A stretch of DNA of 64,000 nucleotides, taken from the NCBI RefSeq assembly GCF_011808225.1, contig NZ_SOYS01000014.1:18934-82933 (forward strand), read 5' to 3'. Source of the stretch: Cedecea colo. Its GTDB lineage: Bacteria; Pseudomonadota; Gammaproteobacteria; Enterobacterales; Enterobacteriaceae. Of this stretch, positions 1 through 9,685 are shown piece by piece. The notes under the pieces are model-generated. The model worked only from the letters and a program-made list of their open reading frames with translations. It was not told the DNA's origin and did no database searches. Each line of letters opens with the position of its first letter. Within the stretch, counting starts at the first letter, position 1. Made by a program: the position numbers and the translations under genes.

Positions 1-459
1 ACGGAAGCCATCCAGTTGCTCCCGCAGCGGCATAAGGAGGCCATTCAGGCTCTGACGGTTCTGCTCTTCAACTTTGCGACCGCTCTGCTCAAAAATACGG
101 TTAGCGAGATTTTCAAACTGCTCGCTCAGCCGTTGCTCGCTGTTCATCATCTGCCGATGCTTGTCTTCAGCGTGCAGACGAGTCTGTTCCAGGAGCGTGG
201 TTAGCTCGCGGAGATCGGCTTCCTGAGTGCTGTTAATTTCAAGCTGGGTACGCAATTCGCGATTAAGCTGCTCGCACTCTTCCTTCCAGTGCTGCTGTTG
301 CAGCAAATCCTGTCTGGCCGCGGTAAGCTCGCCGTAGATTTCTCTTTGCTCTTCATGAAGTACGGCTTGCCGCTGCGCCGCCCGCAAACTTGCCAGCAAC
401 CAACCGGTCAGCACACCGACCAGGATAATCCCCAGTCCAAATAATATTGAGATATCCAC
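1..459 (-). CDS. rmuC: RmuC-family DNA recombination protein (partial, N-terminal 153 codons)
   Basis: The reading frame runs off the left edge, so the C-terminal nuclease-like part is missing. It starts at a GTG with a GGAGG ribosome site a few bases upstream. The N-terminus is one hydrophobic segment (about residues 4-26) followed by a long charged, Gln/Glu-rich coiled coil ending in SEQRLSEQFENLANRIFEQ, the pattern of E. coli RmuC, a membrane-anchored protein that limits inversion at short inverted repeats. It lies downstream of udp on the same strand, as in E. coli. Identification rests on the coiled-coil sequence and neighbour order; the catalytic region cannot be seen. Confidence 0.9.
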   Translation of the reverse strand, partial: MDISILFGLGIILVGVLTGWLLASLRAAQRQAVLHEEQREIYGELTAARQDLLQQQHWKEECEQLNRELRTQLEINSTQEADLRELTTLLEQTRLHAEDKHRQMMNSEQRLSEQFENLANRIFEQSGRKVEEQNRQSLNGLLMPLREQLDGFR

Positions 460-583
460 TACGCCTCCTGCAGCCCATGCCAAACATCAGCAAAATAAAA
501 TTCTGCTGTATAAATGTCCAGATTAAAAGGGATTTCCTGCGAGGCGTTACGCAAAGCGTAAAAATTAAGCCGGCTTATACCGG

Positions 584-720
584 CTTGAGACTGATGACAA
601 AGCTCATAACTTAAGAAGTTCAGAAAGATGTCATCATAAAATTAACAGTAAAATCAATATATTGATTTTCGGCAGATAACCACAAAGAAAGAAAAACCAC
701 GCTTTTTCCTTCTTTGCCAG
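584..720 (-). repeat. Dispersed ~135 bp intergenic repeat, copy A
   Basis: Read on the minus strand, this stretch aligns along its full length with 13800-13934 on the plus strand. Both begin CTGGCAAAGAAGG, form an A/T-rich hairpin around GCGTGG, then a second palindrome (AAAATCAATATATTGATTTT at 650-669), and end near CTTTGTCATCA. The two ends resemble an imperfect inverted repeat (TGGCAAAG / TGACAAAG), which is MITE-like. In both places the repeat directly follows a gene end. I do not recognise it as a named family. Confidence 0.65.
685..717 (-). terminator. Putative udp terminator hairpin
   Basis: On the minus strand an A-rich arm (AAAGAAGGAAAAA) pairs with a T-rich arm (TTTTTCTTTCTTT) around GCGTGG, about 40 bases beyond the udp stop. 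The stem itself is A/T-rich, so termination strength is uncertain. Confidence 0.5.
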
Positions 721-755
721 CAACCTGAAGCCGGTTTGCACCAGCTTTGGAAGGT

Positions 756-1517
756 CTAGATCAGGCGGCGAGCCGCTTCCACAACGATTTTCACCGCATG
801 ACTTTCAGTCTGCTTCATGGTTTCAGCGTCAGGAATTTCTTGCTGGGTGCGGTTCACGATAACACCGGCAACCATACCGGCGCGCAGACCCTGGCTTGCG
901 CACATGGTCAGCAGCGTAGCGGACTCCATTTCATAGTTCATCACGCCCATCTGCTGCCACTCTTCCATCGAACCTTTAAAGCGGTTAACTACGCGGCCTG
1001 AGAATGTGTCGTAGCGCTCCTGGCCCGAGTAGAAGGTGTCGGAAGAAGCCGTCACGCCAACGTGCGTGGTCGCGCCGATAGATTTCGCCGCTTCAACCAG
1101 TGCGGTGGTGCAAGCAAAGTCGGCAACGGCCGGGAATTCCATTGGCGCAAAGTGCAGGCTGGCGCCGTCAAGACGCACCGAAGCCGTCGTTACCAGCACA
1201 TCGCCGATATTGATATGTGGCTGTATCGCACCGGTAGTACCGATACGCAGGAAAGTGCGAATACCCAGCTGTGCCAGTTCTTCCACGGCGATGGATGTGG
1301 ACGGGCCGCCAATCCCTGTCGAACAAACGATAACTGCCTTGCCGTCGATTTCTGCACGCCAGGTGGTGAATTCACGGTGGGCAGCCAGTTTAACCGGCTT
1401 ATCCATTAGCACGGCGATCTTTTCAACTCGCTCCGGATCGCCCGGGACGATAGCAAGCGTAGCCCCCTGCAGATCGTTTTTAGTAAGGCCGAGATGAAAA
1501 ACATCAGACTTGGACAT
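756..1517 (-). CDS. udp: Uridine phosphorylase
   Basis: Cytoplasmic nucleoside phosphorylase that splits uridine with phosphate into uracil and ribose-1-phosphate for pyrimidine salvage. The 253-residue length and the N-terminus [16 protein letters not shown] equal the E. coli enzyme. The phosphate-binding segment (IVPGDPERV, about 24-32), the STGIGGPS loop, the GTTGAIQ motif and the [11 protein letters not shown] ribose-binding motif are all present. It is divergent from dlhH, and the shared 257 bp gap carries two CRP-type sites spaced as in the E. coli udp promoter, where CRP and CytR act together. Confidence 0.98.
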   Translation of the reverse strand: MSKSDVFHLGLTKNDLQGATLAIVPGDPERVEKIAVLMDKPVKLAAHREFTTWRAEIDGKAVIVCSTGIGGPSTSIAVEELAQLGIRTFLRIGTTGAIQPHINIGDVLVTTASVRLDGASLHFAPMEFPAVADFACTTALVEAAKSIGATTHVGVTASSDTFYSGQERYDTFSGRVVNRFKGSMEEWQQMGVMNYEMESATLLTMCASQGLRAGMVAGVIVNRTQQEIPDAETMKQTESHAVKIVVEAARRLI

Positions 1518-1590
1518 AACAGACTCCTCTGTTGAATAGGATTGGCTTGTGCCGCAAAGCGGTACTTTACAGAACCCCCGAACATAATTT

Positions 1591-1606
1591 CGTGACGAAC
1601 CTCACC
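1591..1606. promoter_or_regulatory. CRP-type site, udp promoter-proximal
   Basis: CGTGACGAACCTCACC has the GTGA-N6-TCAC form of a CRP site. It lies 52 bp (centre to centre) from the second site at 1643-1658, the spacing expected for the paired CRP sites flanking CytR at udp. Confidence 0.7.
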
Positions 1607-1642
1607 TTGAATAAAGCAAATTACATAAATTTCACCTTTATT

Positions 1643-1658
1643 AGTGACGCTCGTCACA
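1643..1658. promoter_or_regulatory. CRP-type site, udp promoter-distal
   Basis: AGTGACGCTCGTCACA is a near-consensus CRP palindrome (GTGA-N6-TCACA). It may serve udp and possibly the divergent dlhH. Confidence 0.75.
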
Positions 1659-1774
1659 CAACAAACTCTTTCCGGTCAGTTATCAGGCACAAAGCGCGTT
1701 TTTTGCAAACCAGAGATGCTACTAATCCTGACTATAGTTATCACACTGCGCTAATGCTGGTACGGAGAATGCCA

Positions 1775-2602
1775 ATGAAAGAAAAGCAACCAATATCCAA
1801 TACGCCGGGTGGACGTTTCGCACCGGCGGCTGAACCTCCCGCGTCAACCGTTGTACATACCCCGGATGATTCAATTCAGACAGGCGAAACCTCTATTCCC
1901 ACGCAGGGGGAAAATATGCCTGCTTATCACGCACGTCCAAAAGAGGCCGCAGGCCCTCTGCCGGTAGTGATTGTGGTACAGGAAATCTTTGGCGTACATG
2001 AGCATATTCGCGATATTTGCCGCCGTCTGGCGCTGGAAGGTTATCTGGCTATCGCGCCAGAGCTCTATTTTCGTCAGGGCGACCCCAACGATTTTGCAGA
2101 TATTCCTACGCTGTTCAGCGGGCTGGTTTCAAAGGTGCCCGATGCGCAGGTGCTGGCGGACCTCGATCATGTCGCCAACTGGGCTTCCCGCAACGGTGGA
2201 AACGCGCATCGCCTGATGATTACCGGGTTCTGCTGGGGCGGTCGTATCGCCTGGCTGTATGCCGCACATAATCCGCAGCTTAAAGCCGCTGTCGCCTGGT
2301 ATGGCAAACTGGTTGGCGAAAAAACGCTGAATTCACCGCAACATCCCGTGGATATTGCCGTTAATCTCAACGCCCCTGTGCTGGGCCTTTACGGTGGGCA
2401 GGATACGGGCATTCCGCAGGATACGGTGGAAACGATGCGTCAGGCGCTACGCGCGGCGAATGCCACCGCTGAAATCATCGTCTACCCGGAAGCGGGCCAT
2501 GCGTTTAACGCTGACTATCGCCCGAGCTACCATGAAGAGTCGGCGAAAGATGGCTGGCAACGCATGCTGAAGTGGTTTGAGCGTTATGACGCGAAGAAAT
2601 AA
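1775..2602 (+). CDS. dlhH: Dienelactone hydrolase family protein
   Basis: Predicted cytoplasmic alpha/beta-hydrolase of the dienelactone hydrolase family (E. coli YsgA/DlhH); physiological substrate unknown. The nucleophile motif GFCWGGR (catalytic Cys) and the C-terminal GHAFNADYRPSYHE segment (catalytic His) are present, with the Asp in the GGQDTGIP region. The frame is open for another 80 codons upstream, but a GGAG site sits seven bases before the ATG at 1775, and a start there gives 275 residues, close to E. coli's 271. A bidirectional terminator separates it from the convergent metE. Confidence 0.93.
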   Translation: MKEKQPISNTPGGRFAPAAEPPASTVVHTPDDSIQTGETSIPTQGENMPAYHARPKEAAGPLPVVIVVQEIFGVHEHIRDICRRLALEGYLAIAPELYFRQGDPNDFADIPTLFSGLVSKVPDAQVLADLDHVANWASRNGGNAHRLMITGFCWGGRIAWLYAAHNPQLKAAVAWYGKLVGEKTLNSPQHPVDIAVNLNAPVLGLYGGQDTGIPQDTVETMRQALRAANATAEIIVYPEAGHAFNADYRPSYHEESAKDGWQRMLKWFERYDAKK

Positions 2603-2636
2603 AAAAGGCCCCTCAAAATGAGGGGCCCGGTTTTTT
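2601..2636. terminator. Bidirectional terminator between dlhH and metE
   Basis: A GC-rich hairpin (GGCCCCTC / GAGGGGCC) is flanked by an A-run on the left and a T-run on the right, so it can terminate both convergent genes. Confidence 0.85.
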
Positions 2637-4896
2637 AAGCGCTACGCAAATTCTGCGCGGCCTTCACCATGTTCGCCAGCGCCTGACGGGTTTCCGGCCA
2701 GCCGCGAGTTTTCAGGCCGCAGTCCGGGTTTACCCACAAACGTTCGGCTGGAACTGACTCCGCCGCTTTCTTCAGTAATGCTTCAATCCATTCCACGCTC
2801 GGCACGTTCGGGGAGTGAATGTCATACACGCCCGGTCCGATTTCATTCGGGTATTCAAACACCTTGAACGACTCCAGCAGGTCCATATCGGAGCGGGAGG
2901 TTTCGATGGTAATAACGTCCGCGTCCAGCGCCGCAATAGAATCCATGATGTCATTAAACTCGCAGTAACACATATGGGTGTGGATCTGCGTGTCGTCGCG
3001 CACCACGGCGGCGTTCAGACGGAAGGCTTCAACCCCCCATTCCAGGTAAGCCTGCCAGTCGGACTGGCGCAGCGGTAAGCCTTCACGCAGGGCTGGCTCA
3101 TCAATCTGGATGATGCCGATACCTGCCGCTTCCAGATCCGCCACTTCGTCGCGCAGCGCCAGGGCAATTTGCTTCGCGATAGTTTCGCGGCTCACGTCTT
3201 CACGCGGGAATGACCAGCACAGAATTGTCACAGGCCCGGTCAGCATGCCTTTTACCGGTTTGTCGGTCAGGGATTGCGCGTATTTTGCCCATTCGACGGT
3301 GATCGCTTCCGGGCGGCTAATATCGCCAATTACGATCGGCGGTTTTACGCAGCGGGAGCCGTAGCTTTGCACCCAGCCGTTCTGGGTAAACACGAAGCCG
3401 TCGAGGTTCTCGCCGAAGTATTCCACCATATCGTTACGTTCGGCTTCACCGTGTACCAGCACGTCCAGGCCTAAACGCTCCTGCTCAACAATCGCCTGTT
3501 TGATGTGTTCCGCAATACCGGTGCGGTAATGACCGGCATCCAGATTTCCTTTTTTGAAATCCAGGCGCAGGCCGCGAATTTCAGTGGTTTGGGGGAATGA
3601 ACCAATGGTCGTGGTTGGCCAGGCGGGCAGATTAAAGCGCTGACGCTGAGCCCGGGCACGAGCGGCATAGTCGCTCTGACGCTGGCTGTCCTGCGCGGTA
3701 ACTGCGGCCAGACGTTTTTCCACCGCGGCGTTATGCACGCGGCTTGAGTGGCGGCGGGCCTGGATCGGGGCGCTCCATTCAACCAGCGTTGCCGTTTTAC
3801 CGCTGTTCAACGCTTCAGTCAGCAGTGACAGTTCGGCACATTTTTGCAGGGCAAAGGCAAACCAGCTCTTCACTTCTGCATCAAGACGCGTTTCCACGCT
3901 CAGATCGATTGGGCTGTGCAGCAGCGAGCAGGAGGAGGCCACCCACAGCTCACGTTTACCAACGAGATCTTTAAGCTGAGCGTATTTTTCCGTCAGATCG
4001 GCGCGCCAGACGTTACGGCCGTTGATCACACCGGCGGACAGCAGCCAGGCGGCAGGCAGTTGCTGATGCAGCGCGTTGATATCATCTTTACCGTGGACGA
4101 AATCAACGTGAAGGCCCTGTACCGGCAGCGCGGTAATGGTGTTCAGATTCGGCGTTACGCCTTCAAAATAGGTGGTCAGCAGCAGTTTTACGTTGCCAGC
4201 CAGCGCGTCGTATGCCGGTTTGAACGCATCCAGCCACGCCTGCGGCAGTTCCAGCACCAGCGCAGGTTCATCGATTTGCACCCATTCGACGCCGCGTTTC
4301 GCCAGTTCTGCCAGCACCTGCTGATAAACCGGCAGAATATCTTTCAGCAGGCTGAGGCGATCGAATTGCTCACCCTTTACTTTGCCCAGCCACAGATAAG
4401 TTACCGGCCCGAGCAGTACGGGTTTCACGTTATGGCCTGCTGCGAGCGCTTCGTCCACTTCATCCAGAAGCTGCGTCCAGGTCAGTTTGAACTGCTGGCC
4501 TTTGCTGAATTCCGGCACCATGTAGTGGTAGTTGGTGTTAAACCATTTGGTCATTTCAGCGGCGGCGGCGGGCTCGCCCGTTGGCGCACGGCCGCGGCCA
4601 ATGCGGAATAAAGTATCCAGATCGACGCTGCCGTCCGCATTCTGATGACGAGCCGGCACGTTGCCAAGCAGCAGGCTGGTGGTCAGAACGTGGTCGTACC
4701 ATGCAAAATCGCCAACCGGCAGCAGTTCAACGCCCGCCTGCTTTTGTTGCTCCCAGTGGCGGACGCGCAGCTCGCGGCCCACCGCCAGTAATTCTTCCTG
4801 AGAGATATTCCCCGCCCAGTAGCTTTCTTGCGCTTTCTTCAGTTCGCGGCGCAGGCCGACGCGAGGAAAACCGAGGGTGTGATTTTTGATCGTCAT
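2635..4896 (-). CDS. metE: Cobalamin-independent methionine synthase
   Basis: Transfers the methyl group of 5-methyltetrahydropteroyltri-glutamate to homocysteine, the last step of methionine synthesis without B12. The 753 residues match the family. Two homologous barrel domains are visible; the C-terminal one carries the zinc-site motifs HMCYCEF (His and Cys), the following acidic IETSRSD region and [10 protein letters not shown] (Cys). It diverges from metR, its activator. The 306 bp between them contains tandem MetJ boxes and an ERIC element. Confidence 0.98.
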   Translation of the reverse strand: MTIKNHTLGFPRVGLRRELKKAQESYWAGNISQEELLAVGRELRVRHWEQQKQAGVELLPVGDFAWYDHVLTTSLLLGNVPARHQNADGSVDLDTLFRIGRGRAPTGEPAAAAEMTKWFNTNYHYMVPEFSKGQQFKLTWTQLLDEVDEALAAGHNVKPVLLGPVTYLWLGKVKGEQFDRLSLLKDILPVYQQVLAELAKRGVEWVQIDEPALVLELPQAWLDAFKPAYDALAGNVKLLLTTYFEGVTPNLNTITALPVQGLHVDFVHGKDDINALHQQLPAAWLLSAGVINGRNVWRADLTEKYAQLKDLVGKRELWVASSCSLLHSPIDLSVETRLDAEVKSWFAFALQKCAELSLLTEALNSGKTATLVEWSAPIQARRHSSRVHNAAVEKRLAAVTAQDSQRQSDYAARARAQRQRFNLPAWPTTTIGSFPQTTEIRGLRLDFKKGNLDAGHYRTGIAEHIKQAIVEQERLGLDVLVHGEAERNDMVEYFGENLDGFVFTQNGWVQSYGSRCVKPPIVIGDISRPEAITVEWAKYAQSLTDKPVKGMLTGPVTILCWSFPREDVSRETIAKQIALALRDEVADLEAAGIGIIQIDEPALREGLPLRQSDWQAYLEWGVEAFRLNAAVVRDDTQIHTHMCYCEFNDIMDSIAALDADVITIETSRSDMDLLESFKVFEYPNEIGPGVYDIHSPNVPSVEWIEALLKKAAESVPAERLWVNPDCGLKTRGWPETRQALANMVKAAQNLRSA

Positions 4897-4991
4897 GTTA
4901 TCGCCTCTTTATTTATTAGATTAATCCAGATGGTTTTCGGATTTAGGGACAAACACGCGATAAGCGTTTTTGAACAGCCGTAGGCTGGCCC

Positions 4992-5107
4992 CAACGGGGC
5001 AAGGCTTCAGCCGAATAACGCGGTAAGCTCGCTTATTTCCGGACGCTTACATAAGTAAGTGACCGGTGTAAGTGAGTGAAACCAACGCACCATAAATTCG
5101 AAAGACG
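4992..5107. repeat. ERIC (intergenic repeat unit), metE-metR region
   Basis: The core GCTTACATAAGTAAGTGAC and the following AGTGAGTGAAACCAACGCACC match the conserved middle and right arm of the enterobacterial ERIC/IRU element. The left arm is diverged, so that boundary is approximate. It sits between the MetJ boxes and the metE start, so a metE transcript starting near the operator would carry it in its leader. Confidence 0.75.
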
Positions 5108-5115
5108 CTGGATTT

Positions 5116-5139
5116 AGACGTCCAGATGTTTACACATCT
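5116..5139. promoter_or_regulatory. Three tandem MetJ (met) boxes
   Basis: AGACGTCC, AGATGTTT and ACACATCT are three adjacent eight-base units matching the met box AGACGTCT. MetJ with S-adenosylmethionine represses through at least two such boxes. A TATAAT directly follows (5139-5144), consistent with a metR promoter -10 under MetJ control; metE probably shares the operator. Confidence 0.8.
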
Positions 5140-5202
5140 ATAATCCGCAGGTACTGTATATTCCTCAAGCGCAAAATCTTCATGGCGAAGTGAAGGACTT
5201 TC

Positions 5203-6156
5203 ATGATCGAAATTAAACATCTGCGGACGCTCCAGGCGTTACGAAACTGCGGCTCTTTAGCTGCCGCCGCCGCCTCGTTGCATCAGACCCAATCGGCCCT
5301 CTCCCATCAGTTCAGCGATCTGGAGCAGCGGCTCGGGTTCCGCCTGTTTATTCGGAAAAGTCAGCCGCTGCGCTTTACGCCGCAGGGTGAAATCCTGCTG
5401 CAGCTTGCTGAACAGGTGCTGCCGCAAATTAGTCGTGCGCTGCAGGCCTGTAACGAGCCGCATCAGACCACGCTGCGTATCGCCATTGAATGCCATAGCT
5501 GTATTCAGTGGCTGACGCCGGCGCTTGAGAATTTCCATAAGCACTGGCCGCAGGTCGATCTTGATTTCAAATCAGGCGTAACGTTCGACCCGCAGCCTGC
5601 GCTGCAACAAAGCGAGCTGGACATCGTGCTGACGTCCGACATCCTGCCGCGCAGCGGTCTGCACTATTCGCCGATGTTCGATTTTGAAGTACGCCTGGTG
5701 CTGGCGGCCGATCACCCGCTGGCGGGCAAAGCGCGCATTGTGCCGGAGGATTTGAGCCGCGAAACGTTGCTGATTTATCCGGTGCAGCGTAGCCGACTGG
5801 ATATCTGGCGGCATTTCCTGCAGCCGGCGGGAGTCAGCCCATCGCTGAAAAGCGTCGATAACACGCTGCTGCTGATTCAAATGGTGTCGGCGCGCATGGG
5901 TATTGCCGCGCTGCCGCACTGGGTAGTGGAGAGTTTTGAGCGCCAGGGTCTGGTGGTGACTAAAACCCTGGGAGAAGGATTGTGGAGCCGACTGTACGCC
6001 GCCGTGCGCGATGGCGAGCAGCGTCAGCCGGTGACGGAAGCGTTTATTCGCTCGACGCGCTCACACGCCTGCGAGCATCTTCCTTTTGTGCGGAACGCGG
6101 AGCGACCCAATGACGATGTGCCCATAGCGAGGCCATTATCACCGTCCCCCCAATGA
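5203..6156 (+). CDS. metR: LysR-type regulator of methionine genes
   Basis: Activates metE and related genes with homocysteine as co-inducer. The 317 residues equal E. coli MetR. The N-terminal winged helix-turn-helix (about 1-60: [31 protein letters not shown]) and a LysR effector domain are present. An AAGGA site precedes the ATG. Its last 113 bases overlap the 3' end of the convergent yigM. It is divergent from its target metE, behind MetJ boxes. Confidence 0.97.
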   Translation: MIEIKHLRTLQALRNCGSLAAAAASLHQTQSALSHQFSDLEQRLGFRLFIRKSQPLRFTPQGEILLQLAEQVLPQISRALQACNEPHQTTLRIAIECHSCIQWLTPALENFHKHWPQVDLDFKSGVTFDPQPALQQSELDIVLTSDILPRSGLHYSPMFDFEVRLVLAADHPLAGKARIVPEDLSRETLLIYPVQRSRLDIWRHFLQPAGVSPSLKSVDNTLLLIQMVSARMGIAALPHWVVESFERQGLVVTKTLGEGLWSRLYAAVRDGEQRQPVTEAFIRSTRSHACEHLPFVRNAERPNDDVPIARPLSPSPQ

Positions 6157-6943
6157 TAAAGCTTGGCCAGTGGGGCTGTTCCTGCCAGATGGCGAGATTA
6201 ACCAGCAGCCCTGCCGGAACGTGCACGTTATTCATGATGCCAAGCGTACCGGCATCTACCTGCGTCGCACCGTAGTTCCACATAAAGTAACCCAGCCCGG
6301 AAGCCACCACGCCCAGCCAGACCAGAATGCTCCATTGCAGGGTAGTGGTTGGCAGCTTCTGCGGATTACCCAATACAAACCAGGCGCTCACCGCCACCGC
6401 GGCCGCCCCAAGGTAAAACCAGGAGAAGGCGCACTTCTGCGGCATCGGACGAGTTTCCATCAGCCGCTTGTAACCCACCATGCCAATCGCAAAGCAAATG
6501 TTCGCCGCCTGCACCAGCAGCAGACCGATCCAGAAATGATCGCTTACTTTGTCGTAGCGAATAATTACCGCGCCAACCACCGCCAGTCCGGCGCTTAACG
6601 CATAGCCCCAGCGCAAAGGTCTGCGGCTGAGCAAATCGTAAATCAGCGTGATGTAGAGCGGCGTAAGCACCGTAAACAGCAGGAATTCCGACACGGTAAG
6701 GTAGAGATAGGCCTGGAAGCTAAACAGGTACATCACGCCCAGCTGTAGCGCCCCCACCAGCATATAGAGCAGCAACGTTTTCAGGCTGTAGCCTTTAAAG
6801 CGCAGGAACGGCAGAAACACCGCCGCCGCCAGCCCCACGCGCATCAGCACGGAGAAATAGCTGTCGACATGTCCGGCAAGGTATTCGCCTATCAGGCTAA
6901 AGGAGAAGGCCCACAAAATTGTGGTGATGATAAGTAACGGCAC
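6044..6943 (-). CDS. yigM: EamA-family inner-membrane transporter, YigM (biotin transporter)
   Basis: A 299-residue, highly hydrophobic protein with about ten membrane segments in two EamA repeats, the same length as E. coli YigM, which is described as a high-affinity biotin importer. The start is a GTG ([13 protein letters not shown]) with only a weak ribosome site. Its C-terminal coding end overlaps that of metR in antisense orientation. REP-like repeats separate it from yigL. Confidence 0.88.
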   Translation of the reverse strand: MPLLIITTILWAFSFSLIGEYLAGHVDSYFSVLMRVGLAAAVFLPFLRFKGYSLKTLLLYMLVGALQLGVMYLFSFQAYLYLTVSEFLLFTVLTPLYITLIYDLLSRRPLRWGYALSAGLAVVGAVIIRYDKVSDHFWIGLLLVQAANICFAIGMVGYKRLMETRPMPQKCAFSWFYLGAAAVAVSAWFVLGNPQKLPTTTLQWSILVWLGVVASGLGYFMWNYGATQVDAGTLGIMNNVHVPAGLLVNLAIWQEQPHWPSFIIGGTVIMASLWAHRHWVAPRSAQKEDARRRVSASSE

Positions 6944-7044
6944 GATGATATCTCTGCAACGGGCAATTTATTCGCCATTGTAGCGAAGCTTGTCGGCAGG
7001 TTCTGAACTATTTGGTTGACGGGTGGCTAAAAAACGAACTTTCA

Positions 7045-7117
7045 ATTGTAGGGCGGGTAAGCAAAGCGCCGCCCGCCGAACAAGAATGGATGATGCTATC
7101 GCTTATCCACCCGACAA
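7045..7117. repeat. REP/BIME-like repeat pair between yigM and yigL
   Basis: Two inverted palindromic units (GTAGGGCGGGTAAGC... and ...GCTTATCCACCCGAC) form a short BIME-like structure just past the yigL stop. Such units can protect 3' ends or bind gyrase; here only the sequence pattern is seen. Confidence 0.6.
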
Positions 7118-7120
7118 AGT

Positions 7121-7927
7121 TCAATCCGCGCCGAGGAACATTTTGCGCAGGTAATGCGGCACGGCGTTATCAGCGTTGGTGCCGATGACTTCCAGCTCCG
7201 GCAACAGATCTTTCAGGCGCTGATGGGCGTTACCCATGATGCAGCCTTTGCCCGCCATGGAGAGCATTTCCGCATCGTTCATGCCGTCGCCAAAGGAGAT
7301 GCACTCTTTCAGGCTATAACCCATAGCTTTAGATACGGCTTCCAGCGCGTGGCCTTTGGAAACGCCGCCCGCCATCACTTCCAGACAGGTAAGCGTGGAG
7401 AAGCTGACGTTCACGCGGTCACCCCAGCGAGCGTTGATGGCCTGCTCCAGCGGCAGCAACTTATCATGGTCATCGCAGGTGAAGAACACTTTGCTTACGC
7501 CATCTGTTTCAAGCAGGCCCGGCTCATAAAGCGAATAGTTAAACACCGCTTCTTTAAAATATTTCATCTCCTCCGGGCGATGACGGTTCATAAACCATTC
7601 GTCGCCGCGATAAACGTTGGTGACGATATCCGGATTAGCATTCATCACGCCAAACAGATCGGCTGCGATATCACGGTCCAGATCGTGGGTAAAGACCAGG
7701 TTGCCATCGGTGTCGTGCACGCGCGCGCCGTTGGAGGTGATCATATAGGCTTTGATTTCGAGGTTATCGCGGATCTGCGCAACGTCGATATGGTGGCGGC
7801 CCGTCGCAAACACAAAATGAACGCCCTGAGCGGTGAGCAGTTTTAGCGTTTCTTTGGCATACGGGGAGAGCAGGTGATCGGGAGACAGCAACGTGCCATC
7901 TAAATCAGACGCAACGACTTGGTACAT
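7121..7927 (-). CDS. yigL: HAD-superfamily (Cof-type) phosphatase, pyridoxal phosphate phosphatase YigL
   Basis: HAD phosphatase; E. coli YigL dephosphorylates pyridoxal phosphate and sugar phosphates and is a SgrS target. Motif I DLDGTLLS (residues 8-15), motif II TSNGA, and the C-terminal motifs KGHALE and FGDGMNDAEML are intact. The frame extends 36 codons further upstream, but the start at 7927 (MYQVVASDLDGT) matches the E. coli N-terminus and clears the pldB stop, giving 268 residues. It follows pldB by 28 bases, probably in one transcript. Confidence 0.95.
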   Translation of the reverse strand: MYQVVASDLDGTLLSPDHLLSPYAKETLKLLTAQGVHFVFATGRHHIDVAQIRDNLEIKAYMITSNGARVHDTDGNLVFTHDLDRDIAADLFGVMNANPDIVTNVYRGDEWFMNRHRPEEMKYFKEAVFNYSLYEPGLLETDGVSKVFFTCDDHDKLLPLEQAINARWGDRVNVSFSTLTCLEVMAGGVSKGHALEAVSKAMGYSLKECISFGDGMNDAEMLSMAGKGCIMGNAHQRLKDLLPELEVIGTNADNAVPHYLRKMFLGAD

Positions 7928-7955
7928 AAGATTAGTAAACCTCTGGTGAAGAAAA

Positions 7956-8948
7956 TTAACGATGCCGGTCGAAAAACTCGAGGATGGCATGCAACGCTCT
8001 GGCTCGCATATCGTCCTTTTCAAAGAGGATCTCATGATACGCGCCTTTTATGACGTAAGGTGTGTCCCCCTCACAAGGATGGCCCGCCGCGGCGCGAAGC
8101 TCGCAGAAGCGCTGGTGCGCGCGGTTATCCACCACACGCTCCTCTTCTGCCTGGAGTATAAATATCGGCGTGGTAATGGCGGTGGCTCCCGCTAATACCT
8201 CTTCTCCTGCGAGTATCCCTTCGCGTACCCAGTGCCAGGTCGGCCCACCCACCCGCAGCGCTGGTTCATCAGCATAAAAACGCAGGTTGCGGCGGTAACG
8301 TTCGCGGCTATGGGTCAGGACATTAACGCTAAACGGTAAAGCGCGCCAGCGGCCTGTTCCTATTGCATAGCCTTCACGAATACGTTGATGGCCTTCGGCC
8401 CAGTCCAGCAGATGGCGCACCATCCACCCCGGCCAGCGCAGAGTAATGCCGAACATCGGCGCACAAAGGGCAACGGCATCAAACGCCTGTGAGTTTTTCT
8501 CCAGCCACAAAGAGGTAATAGCGCCTCCCATGGAGTGCGCCAGCACGTAACGTTTTCGCCACGGGCCCGGCGCGACTTCCTGCTGGTAGAAGCGATCGAA
8601 GTCATCGACATAATCACTGAATTTCACGACGTGGCCACGATGGGTGTCTGACAGCAGACGACCCGAACGACCCTGACCGCGATGATCGATAATCAGGACA
8701 TCAAAGCCGCAGTGGAACAAATCATAGGCAAGCTCGGCATACTTTACGTAGCTTTCGATGCGCCCCGGGCAGACGACTATTACGCGGTCATGACCTTCGG
8801 CGCAGAATCTGACGTAGCGTACCGGCACGTCGTCGACGCCCAAAAATTCCCGCTCTTCACGCTCGCGCCAGAAGTCCGTTAAGGGGCCCATAGTGAAAGC
8901 AGCAAATGCGCCCTCACGCGCGAACCATCCGTTTTTATGCTGCGTCAT
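7956..8948 (-). CDS. pldB: Lysophospholipase L2
   Basis: Inner-membrane-associated alpha/beta-hydrolase that removes the acyl chain from lysophospholipids. The nucleophile elbow AHSMGG, the oxyanion region IDHRGQGRSGR and the C-terminal GAYHEILFE (catalytic His) are visible. Start chosen at 8948 (MTQHKNGWFAREGAFAAF), 330 residues, because this aligns with the family N-terminus; a longer frame opens at 9023 close to the divergent rhtB. Followed by yigL. Confidence 0.94.
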   Translation of the reverse strand: MTQHKNGWFAREGAFAAFTMGPLTDFWREREEREFLGVDDVPVRYVRFCAEGHDRVIVVCPGRIESYVKYAELAYDLFHCGFDVLIIDHRGQGRSGRLLSDTHRGHVVKFSDYVDDFDRFYQQEVAPGPWRKRYVLAHSMGGAITSLWLEKNSQAFDAVALCAPMFGITLRWPGWMVRHLLDWAEGHQRIREGYAIGTGRWRALPFSVNVLTHSRERYRRNLRFYADEPALRVGGPTWHWVREGILAGEEVLAGATAITTPIFILQAEEERVVDNRAHQRFCELRAAAGHPCEGDTPYVIKGAYHEILFEKDDMRARALHAILEFFDRHR

Positions 8949-9049
8949 AAGCTGTTTTTGCACCGTCTGGACTGAATATTTGTGATCCGTAGCACGCCAA
9001 TAAACAATAGCGTATTGTGGCACAAAAGTGTCCGTCCTGGGAATTTCAC

Positions 9050-9670
9050 ATGACTTTCGAATGGTGGTGTACTTATCTTCTAACGACGCTCATTTTGAGC
9101 CTCTCGCCCGGGTCCGGCGCCATCAATACTATGACTACCGCCATTAGCCACGGCTATCGGGACACGGCGGCATCAATTGCTGGCTTACAAGCCGGGCTGG
9201 CTACCCATATCGTACTGGTCGGCGTTGGCCTTGGCGCGCTGTTTTCACGTTCGCTGCTGGCGTTTGAGGTGCTGAAGTGGGCAGGTGCCGCTTATCTTAT
9301 CTGGCTGGGTATTCAACAATGGCGTGCAGCAGGCGCTATAGATCTGCATACGCTGGCCACCAGCCAGCCGCGCAGCCGTCTGTTTAAACGCGCGGTGTTC
9401 GTGAATCTCACTAACCCAAAAAGCATCGTATTTCTCGCCGCACTTTTTCCCCAGTTTATCGAGCCGCATCAACCGCAAGCGGTGCAGTATGTGATTCTTG
9501 GCGTGACAACCGTGGTGGTCGATATCATTGTGATGATTGGCTATGCCATGCTTGCGACAAGGATTGCAGGCTGGATTAAGGGGCCGCGTCAGATGAAGGC
9601 GCTAAACCGGGTGTTTGGTTCGCTGTTTATGCTGGTAGGCGCGCTCCTTGCCGGAGCACGCCAGGCTTGA
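9050..9670 (+). CDS. rhtB: Homoserine/homoserine lactone efflux protein
   Basis: LysE/RhtB-family inner-membrane exporter that confers resistance to homoserine. The 206 residues and the start MTFEWW equal E. coli RhtB; the [11 protein letters not shown] loop after the first helix and the [18 protein letters not shown] signature are typical, with about six hydrophobic segments. It is divergent from pldB and convergent with its paralogue rhtC. Confidence 0.96.
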   Translation: MTFEWWCTYLLTTLILSLSPGSGAINTMTTAISHGYRDTAASIAGLQAGLATHIVLVGVGLGALFSRSLLAFEVLKWAGAAYLIWLGIQQWRAAGAIDLHTLATSQPRSRLFKRAVFVNLTNPKSIVFLAALFPQFIEPHQPQAVQYVILGVTTVVVDIIVMIGYAMLATRIAGWIKGPRQMKALNRVFGSLFMLVGALLAGARQA

Positions 9671-9685
9671 CGGGCGAGTAAAATG

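Larger units (their letters stand above)
460..755. other. rmuC-udp intergenic region
   Basis: This 296 bp gap holds the copy A dispersed repeat (584-720), which contains an A/T-rich hairpin that could terminate udp transcription. The remaining bases next to rmuC show a small GC-rich inverted repeat (AAGCCGGCTTATACCGGCTT, about 567-586). No gene is visible. Confidence 0.5.

Noticed and set aside
1532..1774. N-terminal extension of DlhH by about 80 residues
   Set aside because: The extension crosses the udp promoter and CRP sites; the ATG at 1775 with GGAG upstream matches the family start.
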